Below, piece after piece: positions 18,110-26,351 of a stretch of DNA of 64,000 nt. Position 1 is the first letter of the stretch, and every line of letters starts with the position of its first letter. Under the pieces are notes generated by a model. The model did no database searches, was not told the origin of the DNA, and saw only the letters and a list, made by a program, of their open reading frames with translations. Location: assembly GCA_028819075.1 (NCBI GenBank), contig JAPPMM010000031.1, positions 1 through 64,000 on the forward strand, read 5' to 3'. This DNA is from Gammaproteobacteria bacterium. GTDB lineage: Bacteria; Gemmatimonadota; Gemmatimonadetes; Longimicrobiales; Gaopeijiaceae. Both the position numbers and the translations under genes were made by a program.

Positions 18110-19237
18110 ATGCGCCGAACCGCACCGATCGCCGCGCTGCTTCTCCTGCCCGCCGCCCTGGACGCGCAGAGCCGTCGGCCCAACTTCGCGCAGCCGACCC
18201 TCCCGCCTCCGAGCATCGTCGAGTATCAGCCGCGCTCCACCCTCGTCGTCCGGGAGAACCCGGTGCCGCGGGCGAAGTACCCGGTGGTGGACCTGCACGG
18301 GCATCCCCCGTCACTCGCCGACCGTGCCACCATCGAGCGGGTGGTGGCGGCGATGGACGAGCTGAACCTCCAGGTCATCGTGCAGGCGCGCGGCAGCTCC
18401 GGCAGCCGCCTCACCCGTCAGATCGAGGCCGTGCGCGCCGCCGGGCACGCCGACCGCTTCGTGTTCTTCACCACGCTCGATCTGCGCAACGTGGGTCCCG
18501 GGTCGGGCGCCCGCATCGCGGCCCAACTGGAAGAGGACGTGCGCGCGGGCGCGGTGGGCATCGGCGAGATCGGCAAGCAGTTCGGGCTAACCACCCGCAA
18601 GGCCGACGGCACCCGCCTCCAGCTTGACGATCCCGAACTCGACATCGTCTGGGAGACCGCTGCCCGCCTCGGGATTCCGGTCTTCATCCACACCGCCGAC
18701 CCCGCGGAGTTCTTCCAGCCCCTCGACTACGAGAACGAACGCTGGCTCGAGCTGGCCATCTTCCCCAACCGCCGCTTCTTCGACAGCGAGCGGTTCCCCT
18801 CCTTCGAGGAGCTGATGGCGGAGCGCGACCGGATGCTGGCGAAGCATCCCAATACGACCTGGGTGCTGGCGCACATGGGATGGCACACGCAGGATCTCGG
18901 CCGCCTGGGCGAGCTCTTCGACCGCTTCCCCAACGTCCACGGCGAGGTCGGCGCCGTGCTCTACGACCTGGGACGGCAGCCCCGCTTCGCGCGCGAGTTC
19001 TTCGTCCGGTACCAGGACCGCATCCTCTTCGGCAAGGATTCCTTCCAGCCTGACGAGTATCCCTACTACTGGCGCGTCTTCGAGACCGAGGACGAGTACT
19101 TCGACTACTACCGGAACTACCACGCCTTCTGGAAGCTCTACGGCATGGGCCTTCCGGACGAGGTGCTGCGCAAGGTGTACTACGCGAACGCGCTGCGGAT
19201 CATCCCGAACATGCCCGAGGCAGGCTTCCCCCGGTAG
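18110..19237 (+). CDS. Amidohydrolase-2 family metal-dependent hydrolase, exported
   Basis: This 375-residue protein has a short signal peptide (APIAALLLLPAALDA) and an amidohydrolase-2/TIM-barrel body: VVDLHGHPPSLAD (HxH), GIGEIGKQFG, IPVFIHTADPAEFFQP, WVLAHMGWH and the late FGKDSFQPDEYPYYWR. Family relatives include decarboxylases and uncharacterised secreted hydrolases; the substrate is not readable from sequence. The ATG at 18110 is preferred because the signal peptide starts there; an in-frame ATG at 18077 would add an odd cysteine- and histidine-containing stretch. Confidence 0.85.
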   Translation: MRRTAPIAALLLLPAALDAQSRRPNFAQPTLPPPSIVEYQPRSTLVVRENPVPRAKYPVVDLHGHPPSLADRATIERVVAAMDELNLQVIVQARGSSGSRLTRQIEAVRAAGHADRFVFFTTLDLRNVGPGSGARIAAQLEEDVRAGAVGIGEIGKQFGLTTRKADGTRLQLDDPELDIVWETAARLGIPVFIHTADPAEFFQPLDYENERWLELAIFPNRRFFDSERFPSFEELMAERDRMLAKHPNTTWVLAHMGWHTQDLGRLGELFDRFPNVHGEVGAVLYDLGRQPRFAREFFVRYQDRILFGKDSFQPDEYPYYWRVFETEDEYFDYYRNYHAFWKLYGMGLPDEVLRKVYYANALRIIPNMPEAGFPR

Positions 19238-19245
19238 GGAGTCAG

Positions 19246-20502
19246 TTACTCCGGAGGCATCACGTCGCTGGCCACGGGCTCAAGGCGCACCACCGCCGTG
19301 AGGTCCTCCTGGTGCTCAAGGGCGAGATAGATGAGCCCGTCGGGACCCTCACGCACATCGCGGATGCGCCCCAGTTCGCCCGGGAGCAGGATCTCGACGC
19401 CAAGCGCATCGGTTCCTTCGAGGATGACCCGGCCAAGCTGCTCGCCGACCATGCCGCCGACGAAGGCGCTGCCCTTCCACCAGGGGAACGCGTCCCCGCG
19501 GTAGATCATCATGCCGGAGATGCCGATGGATGGCGTCCACACGAAGCGCGGGGACTCCACACCCTCCCCGGAGGCGTCAAGCGTGTACGCCGTGCCGTCG
19601 TAGTTGATGCCGTGGGAGACCACGGGCCAGCCGTAGTCTCCGCCGCTCACGATCAGGTTGAGCTCGTCGCCGCCCCGGGGCCCGTGCTCGTTCGACCAGA
19701 CGTTCCCGGTGCCCGGGTCCACCGCGAGGCCCTGCAGGTTGCGATGCCCGTAGCTCCAGATTTCGGGTAGCGCGTCGCCGTTCCCCACGAAGGGGTTGTC
19801 ATCGGGCACGCGGCCATCGTCGTGCAGGCGCACGATGGTGCCCATGTGGTTGGTCACGTCCAGCGCCGGGTGTTCGGCCATCATGTCGGGCTCGAACATG
19901 CGGTCGCCCACCGTCAGGTACAGGTAGCCGTCCAGTCCGAAGGCCATCCGCCCGGAGAAGTGGTTGTTGTTGTCGTGCCAGGCGTTGGACTCGAAGATCT
20001 CCTCGACGTCGGTGACCCGGCCATCGTCCCAGCGCCCCCTGACCACCGTCGTGGTACCCTCCGACCCGTCCTCGTTGGGCTTGCCGTAGCTCAGGTAGAG
20101 CCACCGGTTCTCGGCGAAATCGGTGTGGGGCAGGATGTCCATGAAGCCACCCTGGCCCTCATCCCGGTAGACCTCCGGCCAACCCGCCACCGGCTCCGGC
20201 TGGAGCACGCCGTCGCGCACCACGCGCAGGCGACCCGGACGCTCCACGATGAGCATCTCGCCGCCGGGCAGCCACGCCATGGACCAGGGGTGGTCGAGGC
20301 CATCGGCGACGGTGACCACGCGGAAGTCGTGACGGGCGGAGGAGTGGACCCCGTCGGCGGCCGCGGCGGCGCCTGCGGCGTCCTGCGCTTCGCCGCCGCC
20401 CATGGCGCTCTCTCCGGAATCCTGTCCGCAAGCGACAACGCACACGGCGGCGGCCACCCCTGCGCTCAACAGCATTCGAGTCCGGATGGTTCGATGGTGC
20501 AT
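19246..20502 (-). CDS. PQQ-type soluble aldose sugar dehydrogenase (lipoprotein)
   Basis: This 418-residue protein resembles the soluble glucose/aldose dehydrogenase family, six-bladed propellers that use pyrroloquinoline quinone. A lipobox (VAAAVCVVACG) predicts membrane anchoring. Family features are DHPWSMAWLPGGEMLIVER, QGGFMDILPH, WHDNNNHFSGRMAFGLDG, IWSYGHRNLQGLAVDP, VWSNEHGPRGGDELN, GGDYGWPVVSHG and SGMMIYRGDAFP. The histidine and arginine that position the cofactor are present (NHFSGR, GHRN). No PQQ synthesis genes are seen here. The ATG follows a GGAGAGG box. Confidence 0.9.
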   Translation of the reverse strand: MHHRTIRTRMLLSAGVAAAVCVVACGQDSGESAMGGGEAQDAAGAAAAADGVHSSARHDFRVVTVADGLDHPWSMAWLPGGEMLIVERPGRLRVVRDGVLQPEPVAGWPEVYRDEGQGGFMDILPHTDFAENRWLYLSYGKPNEDGSEGTTTVVRGRWDDGRVTDVEEIFESNAWHDNNNHFSGRMAFGLDGYLYLTVGDRMFEPDMMAEHPALDVTNHMGTIVRLHDDGRVPDDNPFVGNGDALPEIWSYGHRNLQGLAVDPGTGNVWSNEHGPRGGDELNLIVSGGDYGWPVVSHGINYDGTAYTLDASGEGVESPRFVWTPSIGISGMMIYRGDAFPWWKGSAFVGGMVGEQLGRVILEGTDALGVEILLPGELGRIRDVREGPDGLIYLALEHQEDLTAVVRLEPVASDVMPPE

Positions 20503-20741
20503 GGCCTCTCCTCGGTCGATAGCCGTCCTCCTCTGGCCCGCCCGGACAGCGAATCCGGGCGCGCGCAAGGGCATTCAGTATAGACACTGCCCTCGGGCCA
20601 GGCACCGCTTGCCGCCTTTCCGAGCGGCGGTTCGCGCGGACCCCGGCGCTCCACGATCGTGACCAGCGGCTCACGGCGACCTGCCGAATCGTCCCCTCCC
20701 GCCATGGAGGCGCCCGGGTTCCAGCCCGATCTTTCGGGTCC

Positions 20742-22256
20742 ATGGCGAGCCCGGCAGCACTCCCGGCGACACGGTTTCCGGTCCCGGACGGCGAGGAAGC
20801 GGACCGCATCGCCCTCGACGCCCTCAAGCGCCACTTCGGCTACCCGGGGTTCAGGCCCGGGCAGGACGTGCTGGTGCGCGCGGTGCTCCAGGGCCACGAC
20901 GCCCTCGGCATCCTCCCGACCGGGGGAGGGAAGAGCGTGTGCTATCAGGTGCCCGCCGCCGTGCTCCCCCACGCTACCATCGTGGTCAGCCCCCTGGTCT
21001 CCCTCATGGCCGACCAGGCGATGCGCTGCCGCGAAGCCGACATCCCCGCCGCGTTTCTCAACTCCACTCTTTCCTCGCAGGAGCGCGACCAGGTGGAGGC
21101 GCAGCTCGTCGATGGCGCGTTACGCGTGGTATTCGTCGCCCCGGAACGCTTCGAGAGCCGTTCGTTCCGCACCATGCTGCCGCGCCTGAAGGTGAGCCTG
21201 CTCGCGGTCGACGAAGCCCACTGCATTTCCGAGTGGGGCCACGACTTCCGTCCCGCCTACCTGCGCCTCGACCGTTTGCGCGGGATGTTCGAGGCTCCAA
21301 TGATCGCGCTCACCGCCACCGCCACCCCGCGCACCCGGCGGGAGATCGTGACCCGGTTGCGGCTCGCCGACCCGGTCACCGTGGTGGGAGGCTTCGACCG
21401 GCCCAACCTGGTGTGGGGGGTCGAGCGGGCCCGGTCGTGGAAGGAGAAACGGCAGAGGCTGAGGGTCCTGGTGCGCAACCGCCCCGGCGTCACGCTCATC
21501 TACGCGAGCAGCCGCAAGGGGGTCGAGCGCGTCCGCGACGACCTGGCCGCCCTCGGCCACACCACCGAAGCCTACCACGCCGGGCTGCCGGCGGCCGAGC
21601 GGGCCCGCGTGCAGGACGCCTTCATGGCCGGCGACGCCCCCCTGGTGGCCGCCACCAACGCCTTCGGCATGGGGGTCGACAAGAGCGACGTGCGCCTGGT
21701 CATCCACCACGAGCTCCCGCGCACCATGGAGGCGTACTACCAGGAAGCCGGCCGGGCCGGCCGCGACGGAGACACCGCGCACTGCCTGGCGCTCTGGTCC
21801 AGGGGCGACCGCGCGGGCCAGATGACCTTCATCGACCACAGCTACCCGCCCCCGCGCGCGGTGCGCCGCTTCTGGCGCGATCTCCGCCGCCGGGCCGCAG
21901 GGCAAACGCGGCTGAAGCTTCCGGTCGACGAGCTTCGCGCCCGCGGCGGCACCCCGCTGACCCCATCCAACGTGGGCGCCCTGGCCCGCGCGCTGGCCGC
22001 CTGCCGGGTGGTGAACCTGCGCGAGGATCCTCCCGAGCAGCCCGGCGACATCCTCCACGTCGACCTGCGCCCCCACGTCCGCCGACTCCCGCTGGGAAGG
22101 CTGCGCGAGCGGCGCAGCGCCGAGGTGGCCAAACTGGCCGCCGTGGAGCGCTATGCGCGGACGCGCGGTTGCCGCCGCGCCCGCATTCTCGGCTACTTCG
22201 GGGACGCCCTCGACAAGGCCAACTGCGGCACCTGCGACAACTGCCAGCGGCAGTGA
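20742..22256 (+). CDS. recQ: RecQ-type ATP-dependent DNA helicase
   Basis: This 504-residue superfamily-2 helicase unwinds DNA 3' to 5' in recombination and repair. The motifs run in order: GYPGFRPGQ (motif 0), LPTGGGKSVCYQVPA (Walker A), VSPLVSLMADQ, VDEAHCISEWGHDFRP (DEAH box and aromatic loop), ALTATATP, LIYASSRKGVE, YHAGLPAAER, ATNAFGMGVDK and QEAGRAGRDG. The C-terminal domain keeps zinc ligands near the end (GTCDNCQRQ), with the cysteine at CRRARILGYFGD upstream. The protein ends there and lacks an HRDC domain, so it is the short form. It stands alone between unrelated genes. Confidence 0.94.
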   Translation: MASPAALPATRFPVPDGEEADRIALDALKRHFGYPGFRPGQDVLVRAVLQGHDALGILPTGGGKSVCYQVPAAVLPHATIVVSPLVSLMADQAMRCREADIPAAFLNSTLSSQERDQVEAQLVDGALRVVFVAPERFESRSFRTMLPRLKVSLLAVDEAHCISEWGHDFRPAYLRLDRLRGMFEAPMIALTATATPRTRREIVTRLRLADPVTVVGGFDRPNLVWGVERARSWKEKRQRLRVLVRNRPGVTLIYASSRKGVERVRDDLAALGHTTEAYHAGLPAAERARVQDAFMAGDAPLVAATNAFGMGVDKSDVRLVIHHELPRTMEAYYQEAGRAGRDGDTAHCLALWSRGDRAGQMTFIDHSYPPPRAVRRFWRDLRRRAAGQTRLKLPVDELRARGGTPLTPSNVGALARALAACRVVNLREDPPEQPGDILHVDLRPHVRRLPLGRLRERRSAEVAKLAAVERYARTRGCRRARILGYFGDALDKANCGTCDNCQRQ

Positions 22257-22303
22257 TGGCCGGCACACGCTCGCGGCATCGCCAAGGATCCGGTCCAAGG
22301 CTT

Positions 22304-22323
22304 GTAATACGACGGTAATACGA
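22304..22323 (+). repeat. Helically phased direct repeat GTAATACGA
   Basis: GTAATACGA occurs at 22304-22312 and 22315-22323, eleven bases (one helical turn) apart, about 170 bases upstream of the first tandem propeller gene. The spacing is typical of regulator half-sites on one DNA face. No regulator gene is nearby and I cannot test significance. Confidence 0.35.
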
Positions 22324-22489
22324 GGAGCGGTCGGGCCGATCCGTGGGACGATGGAGCCAACTCCGGTGGCGAACTCCGGCCGCCGTCTCGTACCTTGACG
22401 CGTCCGGGCCCACCGCCCGCGCCCCCGCACAGGCGTAAGGTGTGGTCACGCCCTCCGTCACCTCCTCCGCTACTGGGAGTCCCCATCGC

Positions 22490-23647
22490 ATGAGCACCTC
22501 CCGGTCCCTCACCGCCGCCGCGATCCTCCTCGCGCACGGCTTCTTCATCGCCTGCGCCCCACCGGAGGAGCCGCCCCGCGCTCACTGGACCGACGTCACC
22601 GACAGCACCGAGGTCCGGCTCATCCGCGACTCGGAGTCGCTCTGCGAGGACTGCATCACGGTCCACCAGGTACTGATCGTCGGCGACACGATCGGCGAGG
22701 GCTATCTGCGCGAAGCGTTCCACATGGTGCGCGACAGCGCCGGCAACTACTGGTTCGGGCAATACGACGCGGTGAAGCTCTTCGACGCGGCCGGCACCTT
22801 CGTGGGCGAAGTCGGGCGCGCGGGCCAGGGGCCACTGGAGTGGAGCAACGCCCTGCCCGTCCACACGGACGCCAGTGGCCGCGTCCACATCTTCGATACC
22901 GGGGGCAACCTTCGCCACAGCGTGATCGGTCCGGATTTCAATCTTCTCGAGGAAAACAGATTCCCCGGCGGCAGGGACGTCCGTGCCCTCGACGATGGGG
23001 CGCGCTGGGTGGTCAACACATGGTATCCGGAAGGGGCAGCTCGTGGCGAGCCTCTTGTCATCCTGGACGGTGAGGAGATAGTACGGTCCCTTGGAGGGGT
23101 GAGCGATCTCGCGAATGATCGCAGTGCGTCGACCCAGCCCTGGAGGATCATCGCCACGGATTCCGCCGATCGAATCTTCTCGGCACCGTGGAGTCGCGGC
23201 TACGAAATCGAGGTTTGGAGCGAGGCTGGCCGGCGAATCACGGGCTTCCTAGATCCCGAGTTCAACGACCCACCATTCGATTCGGATGCTCCGCAGTCCG
23301 CGGACAATCCTCCCTCAAGCACGTTGCGAGCCCTTCGTCTCCACTCCGATGACCGGCTGTGGGTCCTGAGCTGGAAGCTCCGGGACGACTGGCTCGACAT
23401 GATGGAAGAACGCCGCGGCCCGGACGGGCGACTCACCCTCGAAATGAAACCGGGCCTCGCTACCATGGATCGGTTCGACGGTCAGATCGCCGTCATCGAC
23501 CTGACCACGGCTACGGTCATCGCCCGCACCAGAATGGAGGGAGTGATCGTCGTCGACTTCCTGGGCGACAACGCTCTTTGGGCGGGGGAGTATGCGGGCG
23601 CCGGTCACCTCCGCGTCGGCATCTGGGAAATCGGCTTCAGCCCCTGA
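22490..23647 (+). CDS. Propeller-type lipoprotein, tandem copy 1
   Basis: This 385-residue protein has a signal peptide with lipobox (ILLAHGFFIACAPP), then a conserved opening block (STEVRLIRDSESLCEDCIT) with a CxxC pair and repeated strand motifs of a six-bladed propeller (DSAGNYWFGQYDAVKLFDAA, VGEVGRAGQGPLEWSNALP, DASGRVHIFDTGG). The C-terminus ends GHLRVGIWEIGFSP. It is a close paralogue of the next gene, and even the bases before the ATG match (CCCATCGC and CCCACCGC). No catalytic residues are evident; the family is common in Bacteroidota- and Gemmatimonadota-like genomes, usually without assigned function. The ATG at 22490 is set by the signal peptide and the paralogue. Confidence 0.8.
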   Translation: MSTSRSLTAAAILLAHGFFIACAPPEEPPRAHWTDVTDSTEVRLIRDSESLCEDCITVHQVLIVGDTIGEGYLREAFHMVRDSAGNYWFGQYDAVKLFDAAGTFVGEVGRAGQGPLEWSNALPVHTDASGRVHIFDTGGNLRHSVIGPDFNLLEENRFPGGRDVRALDDGARWVVNTWYPEGAARGEPLVILDGEEIVRSLGGVSDLANDRSASTQPWRIIATDSADRIFSAPWSRGYEIEVWSEAGRRITGFLDPEFNDPPFDSDAPQSADNPPSSTLRALRLHSDDRLWVLSWKLRDDWLDMMEERRGPDGRLTLEMKPGLATMDRFDGQIAVIDLTTATVIARTRMEGVIVVDFLGDNALWAGEYAGAGHLRVGIWEIGFSP

Positions 23648-23725
23648 GCGGGGCGCCCGTGCCGCAGTCACCCGGCCCACGCCACGTCCTCCCTCTCCGC
23701 ATCCACTACCGAGGATTCCCACCGC

Positions 23726-24877
23726 ATGAGCACTTCCCGGTCCCTCGCCGCCATTGCGATCCTCCTGGCCGCCGGCATCGTCGGCTGCGCCCCACCCAAC
23801 GAGGCGCCCCGCGCGCACTGGACCGAGGTCACGGACAGCACCGAAGTCCGGCTCATCCGCGAGGCTGAATCCCTCTGCGACGACTGCATCACGCTCGAAC
23901 GCATGCTGGTCATGGGAGACACGATCGGCGAGGGATACTTGCGGGGTGCCTTCCATCTCGTGCGAGACAGCGCCGGCAACTACTGGTTCGGTCAGTACGA
24001 AGCGGTGAAGGTCTTCGATGCGGCCGGCAACTTCGTGGGTGAAGTCGGACGAGCCGGGGAGGGTCCGCTCGAGTGGGAAAACGCAATGCCGGTGCACACG
24101 GACCGCGAGGGTCGCATACACATCTTCGACAGCGGGAACTATCGCCACAGCGTCGTAGGCCCGGACTTCACCCTGATCGAAGACCATTCGCTTCCTGACC
24201 ATGTAGCGGACGTTGGTCCATTGGGAGACGGGGGGCGGTGGGTGGTCAACATGTGGCATCCGACCCCCGACGCCATCGGTTCGCCGCTCCACATTGTCGA
24301 GGACGGGGAGATCAAACGGTCGTTTGGCGGGTTTGTCGATCCCGAGAATCCGAGGGCGCAAACCGCCTCCTGGAGAGCCTTCACCACCGATTCCGCTCAT
24401 CGAATCTTCTCCGCGCCGCTGAACGGCGCCTACAGCATAGAGGTCTGGGATGAGGACGGCCGCCGGGTCACGGGCTTCCTGGTTCCCGGGTTCAACGATC
24501 CGCCCTGGGATCCGGATGCTCCTGAATCTGCGGATAATCCTCCCGCCAGCACGATACGGGCGCTGCGAGTCGATTCCGAAGACCGCTTGTGGGTCCTGAC
24601 CTGGCGGCGACGGGATGACTGGCTGGACATGATGGAGGAACGCCCGGGACCGGGTGGACGCGTCCGACTCGAGATGAAGCCCGAATACGAGGCGATCGAC
24701 AGACACTACGGTCAGATCGACGTCATCGACCTGGCCACGGCGACGGTGATCGCCCGCACCAGGATGGAGGGAGTTGTCCTGGTCGACTTCCTCGGAGAAG
24801 ATGAACTATGGTCGGGAGAGTTCTTCGGGCCGGGCCATCTGCGTGCCGGCATCTGGGAGATCGGCTTCAACCCCTGA
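23726..24877 (+). CDS. Propeller-type lipoprotein, tandem copy 2
   Basis: This 383-residue protein is a tandem paralogue of the preceding gene. It has the lipobox ILLAAGIVGCAPP, the CxxC-bearing opening STEVRLIREAESLCDDCIT, then DTIGEGYLRGAFHLVRDSAG, FDAAGNFVGEVGRAGEGPLE and the same C-terminal GHLRAGIWEIGFNP. The two copies are most alike at both ends and diverge in the middle (about residues 140-230), suggesting the central blades face different ligands or are freer to drift. Only 78 bases separate the genes, so they are probably co-transcribed. Function unknown. Confidence 0.8.
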   Translation: MSTSRSLAAIAILLAAGIVGCAPPNEAPRAHWTEVTDSTEVRLIREAESLCDDCITLERMLVMGDTIGEGYLRGAFHLVRDSAGNYWFGQYEAVKVFDAAGNFVGEVGRAGEGPLEWENAMPVHTDREGRIHIFDSGNYRHSVVGPDFTLIEDHSLPDHVADVGPLGDGGRWVVNMWHPTPDAIGSPLHIVEDGEIKRSFGGFVDPENPRAQTASWRAFTTDSAHRIFSAPLNGAYSIEVWDEDGRRVTGFLVPGFNDPPWDPDAPESADNPPASTIRALRVDSEDRLWVLTWRRRDDWLDMMEERPGPGGRVRLEMKPEYEAIDRHYGQIDVIDLATATVIARTRMEGVVLVDFLGEDELWSGEFFGPGHLRAGIWEIGFNP

Positions 24878-25002
24878 GCAGGCCGCCCTTTGCCCGCACC
24901 CTATCGACGCCCGCGGTGTACCATTCCGCATGCCCATGCGGCCTCCTCCACCCGGAGGGAGGCCTTCATTGCGCTTTTGGCAAACATCCAATAACATAAA
25001 GA

Positions 25003-25046
25003 TATAAAATGACTTATCATGTTGTACATGATGTAACACATGATAT
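25003..25046 (+). promoter_or_regulatory. AT-rich promoter region with palindromic operator
   Basis: ATCATGT-TGT-ACATGAT (25016-25032) is a perfect 17-base palindrome, and a second ACATGAT half-site follows at 25038-25044, twelve bases after the first. It lies 15-43 bases before the acyl-CoA dehydrogenase ATG, just after TATAAAAT at 25003-25010. The local AT content contrasts sharply with the surrounding DNA. A dimeric repressor site, for example for a TetR-type acyl-CoA sensor, is the natural reading; the regulator is not in the window. Confidence 0.55.
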
Positions 25047-25058
25047 AGGATCGAAGTG

Positions 25059-26300
25059 ATGGAACCCTACCTCGGTCCTGATCACGCCCGTCTGCGCAAA
25101 GGGGTTCGAGCCTTCGCGCTGGAACACATCGCGCCCGTCGCGGCCGAGATCGACCGCACCCAGACCTTCCCCTGGGAGAACGTGCGCGCGATGGGCGAGA
25201 TGGGGCTCCTGGGCGTGCCCATTCCCGAAGAATACGGGGGGATGGGACGCGACTACCTGAGCTACATCCTCGTCGTCGAGGAGTTGGCGCGGCATGACGC
25301 CAGCCACGCCATCACGGTGTCGGCGCACACGACGCTGGGCGCGAGCCCGATCCTGACGTTCGGGACCGAGGCGCAGAAGCGGAGATACCTGCCCCTGCTC
25401 GCCAGCGGCCGCGTGCTGGGAGGCTTCGGGCTCACCGAGCCGGCGGCGGGATCGGACTCGGCGGGCACACGCACGCGCGCGGTCCGCGAGGGAGACGGCT
25501 ACCGCATCAACGGCTCCAAGATCTTCATCACGCACGCCGGCGTCGGGGAGATCTTCACCATCACCGCGCTTACCAATCCGGCGCGGGGCACCCGCGGCAT
25601 CACCAGCTTCATCGTCACCAAGCCGACGTGCGACCTGGAGACGGCGCGCCGCCTGGGGGTGGGGCATTCGGCGGAACTCGATTTCACCCGGGGCGTACGG
25701 GCCGGCGGCAAGGAAGACAAGATGGGGTGGCGGGCTTCGGATACCCGCGAGCTGGTGCTGGACAACGTCTTCGTACCGGCCGGGAACCGGCTCGGGGCCG
25801 AAGGCGAGGGCTTCGTCAACTTCATGCGCACCCTCGATGCGGGGCGCATTGGAATCGCCGCCCTGGCTCTCGGCATCGCCGAGGGAGCTTTTGACGCCGC
25901 GCTGGAGTATACGTTGCAACGGAAACGTTACGGGCACAGGATTTACGACTATCAGGCGGTCCAATTCCGCTTGTCCGACATGGCCACGGGGATCCAGGCC
26001 GCCAGGCATCTGACGTATCACGCGGCCTGGCTCAAGGATCAGGGACGCCCCTTCTCCAAGGAAGCCTCCATGGCGAAGCTGTTCGCCTCGGAGCTGTCGA
26101 TGCGCGCCACCACGGAGGCGGTCGAGCTTCTGGGAGGTGCCGGGTACACGAACGACTACCCGGTGGAACGGATGTTTCGCGACGCGAAAGTGTGCGAGAT
26201 CGGAGAGGGCACGAGCGAGATTCAGCGCTTGCTGATCGCTCGCCACCTGGTGCGCGAGGTCGGCGGAGGCGGAATGGCTGCAGAGCTGAAGGCGGGGTAG
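25059..26300 (+). CDS. Acyl-CoA dehydrogenase
   Basis: This 413-residue flavoprotein would introduce a trans-2 double bond into an acyl-CoA and pass electrons to ETF. The order of domains is normal: a helical N-terminus ([23 protein letters not shown]), a middle beta domain ([34 protein letters not shown]) and a helical C-terminus. The last includes [18 protein letters not shown] and [18 protein letters not shown], in which E383 aligns with the catalytic-base position of the short-chain/general family. A charged insertion ([12 protein letters not shown]) precedes the substrate loop. The ATG at 25059 follows a GTG; an operator-like palindrome sits just upstream. It is probably a single-gene unit for branched- or short-chain acyl-CoA oxidation. 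Confidence 0.92.
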   Translation: MEPYLGPDHARLRKGVRAFALEHIAPVAAEIDRTQTFPWENVRAMGEMGLLGVPIPEEYGGMGRDYLSYILVVEELARHDASHAITVSAHTTLGASPILTFGTEAQKRRYLPLLASGRVLGGFGLTEPAAGSDSAGTRTRAVREGDGYRINGSKIFITHAGVGEIFTITALTNPARGTRGITSFIVTKPTCDLETARRLGVGHSAELDFTRGVRAGGKEDKMGWRASDTRELVLDNVFVPAGNRLGAEGEGFVNFMRTLDAGRIGIAALALGIAEGAFDAALEYTLQRKRYGHRIYDYQAVQFRLSDMATGIQAARHLTYHAAWLKDQGRPFSKEASMAKLFASELSMRATTEAVELLGGAGYTNDYPVERMFRDAKVCEIGEGTSEIQRLLIARHLVREVGGGGMAAELKAG

Positions 26301-26351
26301 GGAGGCCCTCGGGCGGTCCCGGGCCCCGCGACTCGCGGAGAAACCAGGGAT

